Positions 1-7,534 are shown, numbered from the stretch's first letter. The stretch is DNA of 13,632 nt from an uncultured Prevotella sp. (GCA_902497035.1 CABVDL010000073.1:1-13632), one strand, 5' to 3'. The notes: a model not told the origin generated them from the letters alone. A program made the numbers and translations.

Positions 1-54
1 TAGAGCAACTGACTCTTAATCAGTGGGTCTAGGGTTCGAGTCCCTAAGGGCGCA
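1..54 (+). tRNA. tRNA-Lys (anticodon CUU), 5' end cut off by the window edge
   Basis: Seen: the 3' half of the D arm (AGAGC at 2-6), an anticodon stem ACTGA/TCAGT (8-12/20-24) around a 7-nt loop with CTT at 15-17, a 5-nt variable loop, a T arm TAGGG/CCCTA (30-34/42-46) with loop TTCGAGT, and the 3' acceptor strand AGGGCGC (47-53) with discriminator A54. CUU reads the lysine codon AAG. CCA is not encoded (CGA follows), so the end must be added by tRNA nucleotidyltransferase. About 20 nt of the 5' end lie outside the window. Confidence 0.95.
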
Positions 55-57
55 CGA

Positions 58-90
58 ATGCCGTAGTTCATATGAGCTGCGGCATTTTTT
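58..90 (+). terminator. Rho-independent terminator after tRNA-Lys
   Basis: A 12-bp stem (58-69 pairing with 74-85, two G-U wobbles) closes a 4-nt loop ATAT and runs straight into a T tract (85-90). It begins only a few bases after the tRNA 3' end, so it probably ends the tRNA transcript and insulates the downstream cluster. Confidence 0.9.
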
Positions 91-167
91 ATATCCTCAA
101 AAAGGCAATAATACACAGACTTGATAGTTTTATAATATAGCAGACAACCAAATAACTGAATAATTTG

Positions 168-887
168 ATGAGAATATTTACCCGTATATTCATCTTGCTC
201 GTTTTAGCCCTGCTGCCGGCCATCGGCTGGCCGCAGACCGACTCGCTTACCGTCAAGACCGACTCCAGTTCGGTGCGTCATCAGGTTTTGCTGCACACGA
301 CAAAAGGCGACATCGTCATTGAGCTCTACAACGACACACCGCTCCACCGCGACAATTTCCTGCGACTGGTGCGCTCGGGCTACTATGATGGCAACCTTTG
401 GCACCGCGTGATAGCCGACTTCATGATACAGACCGGCGACTCCACCACGCGCCATGCCGCACCCGGAGCCACCGTGGGCGAAAACACTCCGCCCTACACC
501 ATCCCCGCAGAGATACGGTTTCCCAAATACTTCCACAAGCGGGGAGCCGTGGCTGCCGCACGCCAGGGCGACAGCGTTAACCCTGAGCGCAGGTCCTCGT
601 CGAGCCAGTTTTATATCGTCTATGGCCAAGTATTCACGCCGGGCGGCCTGGACCACGTCCAGCAACAGCTCGACAAGCGGACAGGCGGAGCGGTACAGCT
701 CACCCCCGACATCAGGGCCTGTTACCAGCAACGTGGCGGCACTCCGCACCTTGACGGGCAATACACCGTCTTCGGCGAGGTGGTTAAAGGCCTGGACGTG
801 GTGGCCGACACCGACTATGTGGACACCGACGGCAACGACCGTCCCTTGCAGGATGTGCGCATCATCAAGGCCACCATCATTAAATAG
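168..887 (+). CDS. Secreted cyclophilin-type peptidyl-prolyl cis-trans isomerase
   Basis: Catalyses cis-trans isomerisation of Xaa-Pro bonds to assist folding. The N-terminus is a signal peptide (MRIF, a hydrophobic ILLVLALLPAIGW stretch, a polar site near residue 23) without a lipobox cysteine, so a soluble periplasmic enzyme is inferred. The cyclophilin domain fills the rest: a beta strand VLLHTTKGDIVIELY, the signature WHRVIADFMIQTGD carrying the catalytic Arg and the active-site Phe and Gln, SSSQFYIVYG, and a closing VFGEVVKGLDVV. A long insertion between the catalytic loop and SSSQFYI is common in Bacteroidetes homologues. I chose ATG 168; a TTG at 165 is in frame but adds only one residue. 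The stop lies 8 bp before umuD, so the two are probably co-transcribed. No clear promoter was found between the tRNA terminator and this start; TAGTTTTA at 125-132 is one base from a -7 box but has no good -33 partner. Confidence 0.9.
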   Translation: MRIFTRIFILLVLALLPAIGWPQTDSLTVKTDSSSVRHQVLLHTTKGDIVIELYNDTPLHRDNFLRLVRSGYYDGNLWHRVIADFMIQTGDSTTRHAAPGATVGENTPPYTIPAEIRFPKYFHKRGAVAAARQGDSVNPERRSSSSQFYIVYGQVFTPGGLDHVQQQLDKRTGGAVQLTPDIRACYQQRGGTPHLDGQYTVFGEVVKGLDVVADTDYVDTDGNDRPLQDVRIIKATIIK

Positions 888-895
888 CCGCAGCC

Positions 896-1405
896 ATGAC
901 CGTAAAGTTTATTGACGGAGCCTCCCGTACGGGCCGGAGCGAAGTGGAAATTCTCCACAGCTCGTTCCGAATGATGCTTCCCCTGAGCTGTGCCCTTGGC
1001 GTGAAGGCCGGTTTTCCCTCGCCAGCCGAAAGCTATGAGGTGGAGTCCATCGACTTCAACCGTGACCTCATCGCCCATCCCGACACCACATTCTATGCGA
1101 GGGCCTGCGGCGACTCAATGACCGGCGCAGGCATCGACAACGGCGACCTGCTCGTCATCGACCGCTCCATTGAACCCCGCAACGGCGACATCATCGTAGC
1201 CTTCTACAACCAGGAATACACCATGAAGTATTTCGACAACACCCACATCGACGAAGGCTACATCGAACTCAGGCCAGCCAACCCCGCCTATCCTGTGTTC
1301 AAGATTACCGACGACCTGACCGACTTTCGCGTGTGGGGCGTAGTAATCTATATCATCAAGAACCGTTACAATGCGGGCCCACGCATGAGCCGTCCCACAC
1401 CCTGA
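896..1405 (+). CDS. umuD: UmuD, self-cleaving subunit of DNA polymerase V (LexA/S24 peptidase family)
   Basis: In the SOS response RecA filaments trigger self-cleavage of UmuD to UmuD', which partners UmuC as polymerase V. Seen: a cleavage region AGFPSPAESY with the scissile bond expected at Ala38-Gly39 (Cys-Gly in E. coli), catalytic Ser74 in GDSM, and catalytic Lys111 in YTMKYF. The Ser-Lys distance of 37 residues equals that of E. coli UmuD. At 169 aa it is longer than the 139-aa E. coli protein: the removable arm is 38 residues instead of 24, and there is a short Arg/Pro-rich C-terminal tail. ATG codons at 971 and 974 would leave only about 12 residues before the cleavage site, so 896 is preferred although it has no Shine-Dalgarno. 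It lies 8 bp after the isomerase gene and 9 bp before umuC. No LexA-type operator was recognised between them. Confidence 0.95.
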   Translation: MTVKFIDGASRTGRSEVEILHSSFRMMLPLSCALGVKAGFPSPAESYEVESIDFNRDLIAHPDTTFYARACGDSMTGAGIDNGDLLVIDRSIEPRNGDIIVAFYNQEYTMKYFDNTHIDEGYIELRPANPAYPVFKITDDLTDFRVWGVVIYIIKNRYNAGPRMSRPTP

Positions 1406-1414
1406 CCCTTTGCA

Positions 1415-2719
1415 ATGAGATATTATGCACTTGTAGATGTTGACAATTGCTATGTCAGTTGTGAGCGTTCCTTCCGGCCTGACCTGGAGGGCAAGCCCGT
1501 CGTCGTGCTGTCCAACAACGACGGCTGCGTGGTGGCGCGCAGCAACGAGGCCAAGGCCTTGGGCATCAAGGCCGGAACGCCTTTCTTCCAATTGCAACAG
1601 CAATTTCCCAATCAGACCATCTACGCATTCTCAAGCAATTACGAGCTTTACGCCGACATGACGCGGCGGCTGATGAACATCGTGCGCAGCGAGACACCCT
1701 CATTCTACCGATACTCCATCGACGAGGGCTTCTGCATACTCGACGGCATGGACCATCTCGACCTCAAGTCGTGGGGCGAGCGACTTCACCGCCGCATCTA
1801 CCAGGGACTCGGCATGCCCGTAAGCATCGGCATTGCCCCGACCAAGACGCTGGCCAAGATTGCCAGCAAGTTTGCCAAGCGCTACGCAGGCTACCGCCAC
1901 TGCTGCCTCATCGACAGCAAGGAGAAGCGGCTCAAGGCCCTCTCGCTATTCCCCATCGGCGACGTCTGGGGCATAGGCCGGCGCTGGGAGGAGAAGCTCA
2001 GGACAGTGCAGATACTCACCGCCGCCGATTTCGCCCGACAGCAGGAGTCATGGGTGAGGACAACATTCAACATCGTAGGGCAGCGCACGTGGAAAGAGCT
2101 CAACGGCATTGACTGCATTCCCATCGACGACATGGAAAAGACCACTAAGAAAAGCATCTGCACCTCGCGCTCCTTCCCCGGCATGCTCACCAACATGCAG
2201 GACATACGCACCCATGTGGCCAACTACGCTGCACTGTCGGCCGAGAAGCTGCGGCGATGCCATGAGGCCGCCGGTGTGGTGGGCGTGTTCATCGACACCA
2301 ACCACTTCCGCGACGACCTGCCACAGTACGACCGCTTCGGCACGGCGGTGCTGCCCACGCCCACAGCCTCCACCATGGCCATCGTCGAGGCCGCCACGTC
2401 GGTGCTGCAGCGCATCTTCCTGCCCTATTTCCACTACAAGCGCGCCGGCGTCATACTGCTCGAGCTTTGTCCCGACACAGCCGTACAGACCGACTTCACC
2501 GACTATTCCCCCGCCGACTACCGCAAGCGCCAGCGCCTTGACACCGTCATCGACCGCATCAACCGCAAGGAGGGAAAGGAGACCATTGTCCTCGGCGCGC
2601 AGCAATACACTAAGGACAGGGGGAAAGGAAAGGCCGGTCACTTTGCCGGAGCCATAAGACGCGACAGAAAGAGTCCCAACTACACAACATCGTGGGGCGA
2701 CATCATTAAGGTAAAATAG
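1415..2719 (+). CDS. umuC: UmuC, Y-family translesion DNA polymerase V catalytic subunit
   Basis: Synthesises DNA across lesions together with cleaved UmuD. The 434 aa compare with 422 in E. coli. The metal-binding catalytic residues are Asp8 (ALVDVDNCYVSCE) and Asp103-Glu104 (YSIDEGF). Conserved blocks follow in order: GKPVVVLSNNDGCVVARSN, SSNYELYADM, the thumb motif PTKTLAKIASKFAK, and VWGIGRRWEEKL, the helix-hairpin-helix-like segment. The C-terminal 60 residues (LDTVIDRINRKEG to SWGDIIKVK) match DUF4113, usual in plasmid-type and Bacteroidetes UmuC. At the position of the E. coli beta-clamp motif QLNLF, this protein reads QTDFT from Gln358, a poor match. The start is 9 bp after the umuD stop; the pair is one operon with the upstream isomerase. 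Confidence 0.96.
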   Translation: MRYYALVDVDNCYVSCERSFRPDLEGKPVVVLSNNDGCVVARSNEAKALGIKAGTPFFQLQQQFPNQTIYAFSSNYELYADMTRRLMNIVRSETPSFYRYSIDEGFCILDGMDHLDLKSWGERLHRRIYQGLGMPVSIGIAPTKTLAKIASKFAKRYAGYRHCCLIDSKEKRLKALSLFPIGDVWGIGRRWEEKLRTVQILTAADFARQQESWVRTTFNIVGQRTWKELNGIDCIPIDDMEKTTKKSICTSRSFPGMLTNMQDIRTHVANYAALSAEKLRRCHEAAGVVGVFIDTNHFRDDLPQYDRFGTAVLPTPTASTMAIVEAATSVLQRIFLPYFHYKRAGVILLELCPDTAVQTDFTDYSPADYRKRQRLDTVIDRINRKEGKETIVLGAQQYTKDRGKGKAGHFAGAIRRDRKSPNYTTSWGDIIKVK

Positions 2720-2751
2720 TAAATCAGTCATCAACAAAAACTATAATCATT

Positions 2752-3840
2752 ATGAGAAAAATCATTGTCCCATTACTCACATTCCTCCTGGCCATGCCTA
2801 CATTGGCTTTGGCCAAGGGCAAGGCAGCCCAGCAGCGCAAGCTTATCCTCATCACCGTTGACGGCTACCGCTGGCAGGAACTGTACAACGGTGCCGACTC
2901 CACCATCATCAACAACAAGAAATTCGGCAACGTCAGCAAGATGAAGGCCGACTACTGGCGCAGCACGCCCGAGGAACGCCGCCGCACGCTGATGCCGTTC
3001 ACCTGGGACTTCATCGCCAAGAACGGCGTGATGATAGGCGACCGCCACGCCGGCTGCACGATGGATGTGACCAACAAGATGTGGTATTCCTACCCTGGCT
3101 ATAACGAGGACCTCTGCGGCTTTGCCGACGACGAGCACGTCAACAGCAACGATGCCATCCCCAACAACAACGTGAGCGTGCTGGAGGTGGCCAACAAGTC
3201 AAGCCAATACAAGAACTCGGTATTGGCCTTTGGCAGCTGGGACCGCTTCATCGAGATACTCAACGAAAAGAAAAGCGGCCTGGAAGTCAATGCCGACTAC
3301 CGCCCGTCGATGTCGCCCAACCCCACTGAGAGGGAGAAATACCTTGACAAGCTGCAGGAGCGCTGTCCCAAATACTGGGAGGGCGAGCGCTTCGACTTCC
3401 TCACCCACGAATACGCGCTTGAGGCCATGAAGAGCCGCCATCCGAAAGTAGTGTTCATCGGTTACGGCGACACCGACGAATGGGCTCACTCCGGCAACTA
3501 CCGCCTCTACCTCAATGCTGCCCGCTACACCGACGACTTCCTGCGCGAGCTGTGGGACTATGTCCAGAGCGACCCGTTCTACAAGAACCAGACCACCATC
3601 ATCGTCACCTGCGACCACGGACGGGGCGACACCACCGAGACCGCCTGGCGCGACCACGGTCACGACACACCTCACTCCTCGCAGACCTGGCTCATGGCCT
3701 TCGGCAGCGGCATTCCGGCAAAAGGAATACTAAAAGGCGGAAGCTACTACAACAACCAGATTGCGCCCACAGTGGCCAAGCTGCTCGGCATTGCCTTTGC
3801 GCCCAAGCATGCAGGTGCAGGACTGCCCATCACATTCTGA
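2752..3840 (+). CDS. Exported alkaline-phosphatase-superfamily hydrolase, substrate unknown
   Basis: A metal-dependent phosphatase, phosphodiesterase or sulfatase-like enzyme. A signal peptide (MRKIIVPLLTFLLAMPTLALA) ends in ALA at residue 21, so export to the periplasm is likely; no lipobox. Superfamily signatures appear in order: first metal Asp37 in LILITVDGYRW, a probable nucleophile Ser113 in MWYSYPGYNE, second-site ligands Asp240 and His246 in GYGDTDEWAHSG, Asp288-His289 in VTCDHGRGD, and a late His (302, 304 or 308) in RDHGHDTPHSSQTW. This ordering resembles the nucleotide pyrophosphatase/phosphodiesterase and phosphoglycerate mutase branches rather than PhoA. It starts 32 bp after umuC and may be read through from it; no promoter box was recognised in the gap. 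A weak hairpin with a T tract follows. The individual catalytic assignments are inferred from motif order only. Confidence 0.82.
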   Translation: MRKIIVPLLTFLLAMPTLALAKGKAAQQRKLILITVDGYRWQELYNGADSTIINNKKFGNVSKMKADYWRSTPEERRRTLMPFTWDFIAKNGVMIGDRHAGCTMDVTNKMWYSYPGYNEDLCGFADDEHVNSNDAIPNNNVSVLEVANKSSQYKNSVLAFGSWDRFIEILNEKKSGLEVNADYRPSMSPNPTEREKYLDKLQERCPKYWEGERFDFLTHEYALEAMKSRHPKVVFIGYGDTDEWAHSGNYRLYLNAARYTDDFLRELWDYVQSDPFYKNQTTIIVTCDHGRGDTTETAWRDHGHDTPHSSQTWLMAFGSGIPAKGILKGGSYYNNQIAPTVAKLLGIAFAPKHAGAGLPITF

Positions 3841-3845
3841 CAGAC

Positions 3846-3886
3846 AAGGTGTCAAGTCCCGGTAACCCTGCCCATAACACCTTTTT
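3846..3886 (+). terminator. Possible weak terminator after the phosphatase-superfamily gene
   Basis: AAGGTGT (3846-3852) pairs perfectly with ACACCTT (3877-3883), followed by a T run to 3886. The loop is long (24 nt), so the structure is weaker than the other hairpins here, but its position just after the stop and before a separate promoter fits termination. Confidence 0.4.
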
Positions 3887-3920
3887 ATGAAATAAACCGG
3901 CTTAAGTGGGAAGTTTTTTG

Positions 3921-3928
3921 TACCTTTG
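3921..3928 (+). promoter_or_regulatory. Bacteroidetes-type -7 box TACCTTTG for the ABC-F gene
   Basis: TACCTTTG is an exact TAnnTTTG match 45 bp before the ATG at 3974. No TTG/TTTG is seen 19-21 nt upstream, so the -33 element is weak or absent. It would give a leader of roughly 35-40 nt. Confidence 0.5.
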
Positions 3929-3973
3929 CAGTCAAATTGTTATAAATAAGGTAGAAAGTTTAGTTTACAGGTT

Positions 3974-5596
3974 ATGATTACACTGACAAATCTCGCCATC
4001 CAGTTCGGCAAAAGAGTTCTCTATAAGGACGTCAACATCAAGTTTACCCGCGGCAACATCTATGGTGTCATCGGAGCCAACGGGGCTGGCAAATCAACGC
4101 TGCTCCGCGCCATCAGCGGCGACCTTGAGCCCAACAAGGGTACCGTGGAGCTTGGCCCGGGCGAGCGTCTCTCCGTGCTCGAGCAGGACCACTTCAAATA
4201 CGACGACTATAAGGTGATGGACACCGTACTCATGGGCTACGACACGCTTTGGAGCAACATGAAAGAGCGCGAGATGCTTTATTCCAAGTCAGAGATGACC
4301 GAGGAAGACGGCAACCGTGCTGCCGAATTGGAGGAGAAATTTGCTGAGATGAACGGCTGGGAGGCCGAGAGCGATGCCGCCCAGCTGTTGCAACACTTAG
4401 GCGTAGGCCAGGAACTGCACGACAAGCAGATGGTGGAGCTGTCAAACAACGAAAAGGTGCGCGTCATGCTGGCCAAGGCTCTCTTTGGCAAGCCTGACAA
4501 CCTGCTGCTTGACGAGCCCACCAACGACCTTGACCTTGACACCGTAGAGTGGCTTGAGGACTATTTGGGCAATATAGAGGAGAACCAGACCGTGCTTGTC
4601 GTGAGCCACGACCGTCACTTCCTCGACGCCGTCAGCACACAGACCATTGATATCGACTTCGGCAAGGTCACGGTCTTTGCCGGCAACTACAGCTTCTGGT
4701 ACGAGAGCTCACAGCTCGCCCTTCGTCAGGCGCAGAACCAACGCATGAAGGCGGAAGAGAAGCGCAAGCAGCTGGAAGAGTTCATCCGCCGTTTCTCTGC
4801 CAATGTGGCAAAAAGCCGCCAGACAACAAGCCGCAAGAAGATGCTGGAGAAACTTAACGTGGAGGAGATACGGCCCTCAAGCCGCAAATATCCCGGCATC
4901 ATCTTCTCTATGGAGCGCGAACCCGGCAACCAGATTCTTGAGGTTGAAGGACTGAAAGCCGTTGAGCCCGACGGCACCGTGCTTTTCGACAATGTCAACT
5001 TCAATATAGAGAAAGGTCAGAAAGTGGTATTCCTCAGCCATAACCCCAAAGCCATGACGGCCCTCTTCGAGATTATCAACGGCAACCGTCAGGCCGATGC
5101 GGGTACCTATAAGTGGGGTGTCACCATTACTACGGCCTATCTGCCTTTGGACAACACGTCATTCTTCAACAGCGACAAGAACCTTGTGGAATGGCTGTCG
5201 CAGTATGGTCCGGGCAACGAGGTGGTGATGAAGTCGTACCTTGGCCGCATGCTGTTCCGTCAGGAGGACGTGGAGAAGAAGGTCAACGTGCTGTCGGGCG
5301 GCGAGAAGATGCGCCTGATGATCGCACGTATGCAGTTGCAAAATGCCAACTGCCTCATCTTAGACACACCGACCAACCATCTTGACTTGGAATCAATTCA
5401 GGCACTGAACAACAACCTCGTCGCCTTCAAGGGCAACATCCTCTTCTCCAGCCACGACCACGAACTCATTGAGACCGTTAGCAACCGCATCATCGAACTC
5501 ACGCCCAACGGCACCATCGACCAGATGATGCCATACGAGGAGTATATCCACGACGACCGCATCAAGGAGCAAAAAGAGAAGATGTACGCCGTCTAA
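3974..5596 (+). CDS. ABC-F family ATPase, YbiT-like, with a degenerate second nucleotide site
   Basis: ABC-F proteins are soluble twin-ATPase factors that act on the ribosome. Length (540 aa) and layout resemble E. coli YbiT (530 aa). NBD1 has Walker A GANGAGKST (34-42), Walker B LLLDEPTND with Asp180-Glu181, and switch VVSHDRHF, but its signature is LSNNEK (156-161) instead of LSGGE. A Lys/Arg-rich helical interdomain linker (about 240-310) contains RRFSANVAKSRQTTSRKK. NBD2 has lost its Walker A: the aligned stretch is SHNPKAMTA (355-363), with no P-loop Gly or Lys. Its Walker B reads LILDTPTNHLD, with Thr465 replacing the catalytic Glu, while LSGGEK (440-445) and SSHDHEL remain. One composite ATP site (NBD1 Walker motifs with NBD2 signature) is therefore intact and the other is degraded. 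From memory, YbiT also lacks a standard NBD1 signature; the NBD2 losses go further. No transmembrane segments. It appears to be a single-gene unit with its own -7 box. Confidence 0.92.
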   Translation: MITLTNLAIQFGKRVLYKDVNIKFTRGNIYGVIGANGAGKSTLLRAISGDLEPNKGTVELGPGERLSVLEQDHFKYDDYKVMDTVLMGYDTLWSNMKEREMLYSKSEMTEEDGNRAAELEEKFAEMNGWEAESDAAQLLQHLGVGQELHDKQMVELSNNEKVRVMLAKALFGKPDNLLLDEPTNDLDLDTVEWLEDYLGNIEENQTVLVVSHDRHFLDAVSTQTIDIDFGKVTVFAGNYSFWYESSQLALRQAQNQRMKAEEKRKQLEEFIRRFSANVAKSRQTTSRKKMLEKLNVEEIRPSSRKYPGIIFSMEREPGNQILEVEGLKAVEPDGTVLFDNVNFNIEKGQKVVFLSHNPKAMTALFEIINGNRQADAGTYKWGVTITTAYLPLDNTSFFNSDKNLVEWLSQYGPGNEVVMKSYLGRMLFRQEDVEKKVNVLSGGEKMRLMIARMQLQNANCLILDTPTNHLDLESIQALNNNLVAFKGNILFSSHDHELIETVSNRIIELTPNGTIDQMMPYEEYIHDDRIKEQKEKMYAV

Positions 5597-5647
5597 AACG
5601 GATGGCACATTTTTTGTTGGCATTAGCTAATAAAAGATTAAACAACT

Positions 5648-6253
5648 ATGGAAGAGAAAGACAGACAAGAAAAAGAAAAGGAGATAAAGATTGACAAGGC
5701 TGCTGCCCACGAGGCAACTGCAGCTGACAAGGCCAACGAGGAAAAGAAGACTGACGCTCAAGCAGAGACTGAGGGAAAAGACGGAAAGCAGGAAAAGGAT
5801 AATGCCGACGACAAACTTGACAAGGCCAACAAGACCATTGCTGACCTCAAGGACAAGTACCTGCGCACCCTCGCAGAGTTTGACAACTACAAGAAGCGCA
5901 CGCTCAAGGAAAAGGCTGAGCTCATCCTCAACGGGAGCGAGAAGACTGTGGTTGCCATTCTGCCCGTACTCGATGACTTTGAGCGCGCGCTGAAGAACGA
6001 CACCGACGACCCGAAGGCCATCCGCGAGGGTATGGAGATGATTTACAAGAAATTTGAGAAAGCATTGGAAAGCCTCGGTGTAAAGAAGATTGAAACCACC
6101 GAGAAAGACTTTGACACCGACTTCCACGAAGCCGTTGCCATGGTACCGGGACAAGCCGATGAGAAGAAAGGCAAGGTCATCGACTGCCTGCAGACAGGCT
6201 ACATGCTTAACGACAAGGTGATACGCCACGCCAAGGTTGCTGTTGGGCAATAA
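5648..6253 (+). CDS. grpE: GrpE, nucleotide exchange factor for DnaK
   Basis: Releases ADP from DnaK to drive the Hsp70 cycle in the cytoplasm. The 201 aa comprise a highly charged Lys/Glu/Asp/Ala-rich N-terminal tail (about 1-50), a long dimerising coiled coil (about 55-120, including KYLRTLAEFDNYKKRT), and the C-terminal beta domain with the family hallmarks VVAILPVLDDFERAL, FHEAVAMVPG and KGKVIDCLQTGYMLNDKVIRHAKV. Length and order are typical. The start ATG 5648 has no Shine-Dalgarno. It is followed after 41 bp by dnaJ, the usual pairing in Bacteroidetes. No exact TAnnTTTG box and no CIRCE-type repeat was seen in the 51-bp gap before it, so how heat shock controls it is not visible. Confidence 0.97.
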   Translation: MEEKDRQEKEKEIKIDKAAAHEATAADKANEEKKTDAQAETEGKDGKQEKDNADDKLDKANKTIADLKDKYLRTLAEFDNYKKRTLKEKAELILNGSEKTVVAILPVLDDFERALKNDTDDPKAIREGMEMIYKKFEKALESLGVKKIETTEKDFDTDFHEAVAMVPGQADEKKGKVIDCLQTGYMLNDKVIRHAKVAVGQ

Positions 6254-6294
6254 ACGTCACAGTTCCGTCTCAAAGGTAAAACGATTACACGATA

Positions 6295-7458
6295 ATGGCA
6301 GAGAAAAGAGACTATTATGAGGTGCTGGGCGTGAGCAAGGGCGCCTCAGAGGACGAAATAAAGACAGCTTACCGCAAGCTCGCCATCAAATACCATCCTG
6401 ACCGTAACCCGGGCGACAAGGTGGCCGAGGAGAAATTCAAAGAGGCGGCAGAGGCTTACGAGGTGCTGCACGACCCGCAGAAGCGGCAGCAGTACGACCA
6501 GTTCGGCTTCAACGGTCCACAGGGCGGCTTCGGCGGATTCGGTAGTGGCGGTATGGACATGGACGACATCTTCAGCATGTTCGGCGACATCTTCGGCGGC
6601 CACAGCGGCTTCGGCGGCTTCGGCGGTTTCGGCGGCGCCCGGCAGGGCAGGCAGCGCGTCTATCAGGGCAGCGACCTCAGACTGAAAGTGAGACTGTCAT
6701 TGCAGGACATTGCCAGCGGCGTGACCAAGCGCTTCAAGGTGCGCGAGGATGTCACCTGTGAGCAGTGCCATGGCACCGGGGCCGAAGACGGCGCACAGCC
6801 TGAGACCTGCCCCACATGCCACGGAAGCGGTATGGTGAGCAGGTCGGTGAGGTCGATGTTCGGAATTATGACCACACAGACCGAATGCCCCACCTGTCAT
6901 GGCGAGGGTACAGTCATCAAGAACAAGTGCAAGGCCTGCGGCGGCAGCGGTGTCGTCAAGGGCGAGAAAGTGGTTGAGGTGAACATACCTGCCGGTGTGG
7001 AGCAAGGCATGGTGCTGAATGTGCATGGCAAGGGCAACGCAGGCCCGCACAACGGCGTGCCGGGTGATATCCAGGTGATCATAGAGGAAGAGAAAAACGA
7101 CACTTTCGTGCGCGACAAGCAGGACATCATTTACAACCTGCTGCTCGACTTCCCCACTGCCGCACTTGGCGGCGAGGCAGAAATACCCACCATTGACGGC
7201 AAGAAGATTGCACTGAAGATTGCCCCCGGCACGCAGCCCGGCCAAGTGTTGAGACTCCGGGGAAAAGGTCTGCCGGCTGTCAGAGGCTATGGCTCGGGAA
7301 TGGGCGACATTGTTGTCAACATGAGCGTCTTCGTGCCAAAAACGCTCGACAAGAATGAGCGGAAAGCCATTGAACAACTGCGTGAGAGCGAGAACTTCAA
7401 GGGAGACAGCAACACCAAGAAAAGCATCTTCGAGAAGTTCAGAAACTATTTCAATTAG
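6295..7458 (+). CDS. dnaJ: DnaJ (Hsp40), J-domain co-chaperone of DnaK
   Basis: Delivers unfolded proteins to DnaK and stimulates its ATPase. A full-length type I DnaJ of 387 aa. The J domain (1-70) carries the HPD tripeptide at 34-36. A Gly/Phe region (71-117) contains repeated GGFGGFG units and the DIFSMFGDIF helix. The zinc-finger domain has all four CxxCxGxG motifs, at Cys155/158, 172/175, 198/201 and 212/215 (CEQCHGTG, CPTCHGSG, CPTCHGEG, CKACGGSG). The C-terminal substrate-binding domains include GDIQVIIEEEKND and RLRGKGLPAVRGYGSGMGDIVV. It lies 41 bp after grpE in the same operon, and a perfect hairpin follows its stop. Confidence 0.98.
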   Translation: MAEKRDYYEVLGVSKGASEDEIKTAYRKLAIKYHPDRNPGDKVAEEKFKEAAEAYEVLHDPQKRQQYDQFGFNGPQGGFGGFGSGGMDMDDIFSMFGDIFGGHSGFGGFGGFGGARQGRQRVYQGSDLRLKVRLSLQDIASGVTKRFKVREDVTCEQCHGTGAEDGAQPETCPTCHGSGMVSRSVRSMFGIMTTQTECPTCHGEGTVIKNKCKACGGSGVVKGEKVVEVNIPAGVEQGMVLNVHGKGNAGPHNGVPGDIQVIIEEEKNDTFVRDKQDIIYNLLLDFPTAALGGEAEIPTIDGKKIALKIAPGTQPGQVLRLRGKGLPAVRGYGSGMGDIVVNMSVFVPKTLDKNERKAIEQLRESENFKGDSNTKKSIFEKFRNYFN

Positions 7459-7497
7459 TCCTAGGCAAACATGGAACCCGCAAGTGGGAGCATCAGC

Positions 7498-7534
7498 AAT
7501 TGGAGAAGTCCGGAAGTCCTGGACTTCTCCAATT
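7498..7534 (+). terminator. Perfect 14-bp hairpin after dnaJ, probable transcript end or repeat element
   Basis: AATTGGAGAAGTCC (7498-7511) and GGACTTCTCCAATT (7521-7534) are exact reverse complements around the 9-nt loop GGAAGTCCT. The loop repeats the AAGTCC of the left arm. There is no immediate T tract on either strand's 3' side; the first T run on the plus strand is at about 7551-7555. It may end the grpE-dnaJ mRNA, protect its 3' end, or be a copy of a dispersed repeat. Confidence 0.6.

Noticed and set aside
1..90. tRNA-Lys end as a possible integration (att) site for a genomic island
   Set aside because: No integrase gene and no repeat of the tRNA 3' end were seen elsewhere in the window; a normal terminator follows.
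204..761. 185-codon minus-strand open frame opposite the cyclophilin gene
   Set aside because: It mirrors a strongly supported plus-strand gene in GC-rich DNA, and its product resembles no family.
2048..2737. 229-codon minus-strand open frame opposite umuC
   Set aside because: Antisense shadow of the conserved UmuC C-terminal region; low-complexity Val/Gly/His composition and no recognisable motif.
5627..6250. 207-codon minus-strand frame with a Leu/Phe/Ser-rich membrane-like C-terminus, opposite grpE
   Set aside because: The hydrophobic stretch is the complement of the Lys/Glu-rich GrpE N-terminal tail; no independent coding signal.
6697..7377. 226-codon minus-strand open frame opposite dnaJ
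   Set aside because: Antisense shadow; dnaJ is intact and its zinc-finger repeats explain the composition.
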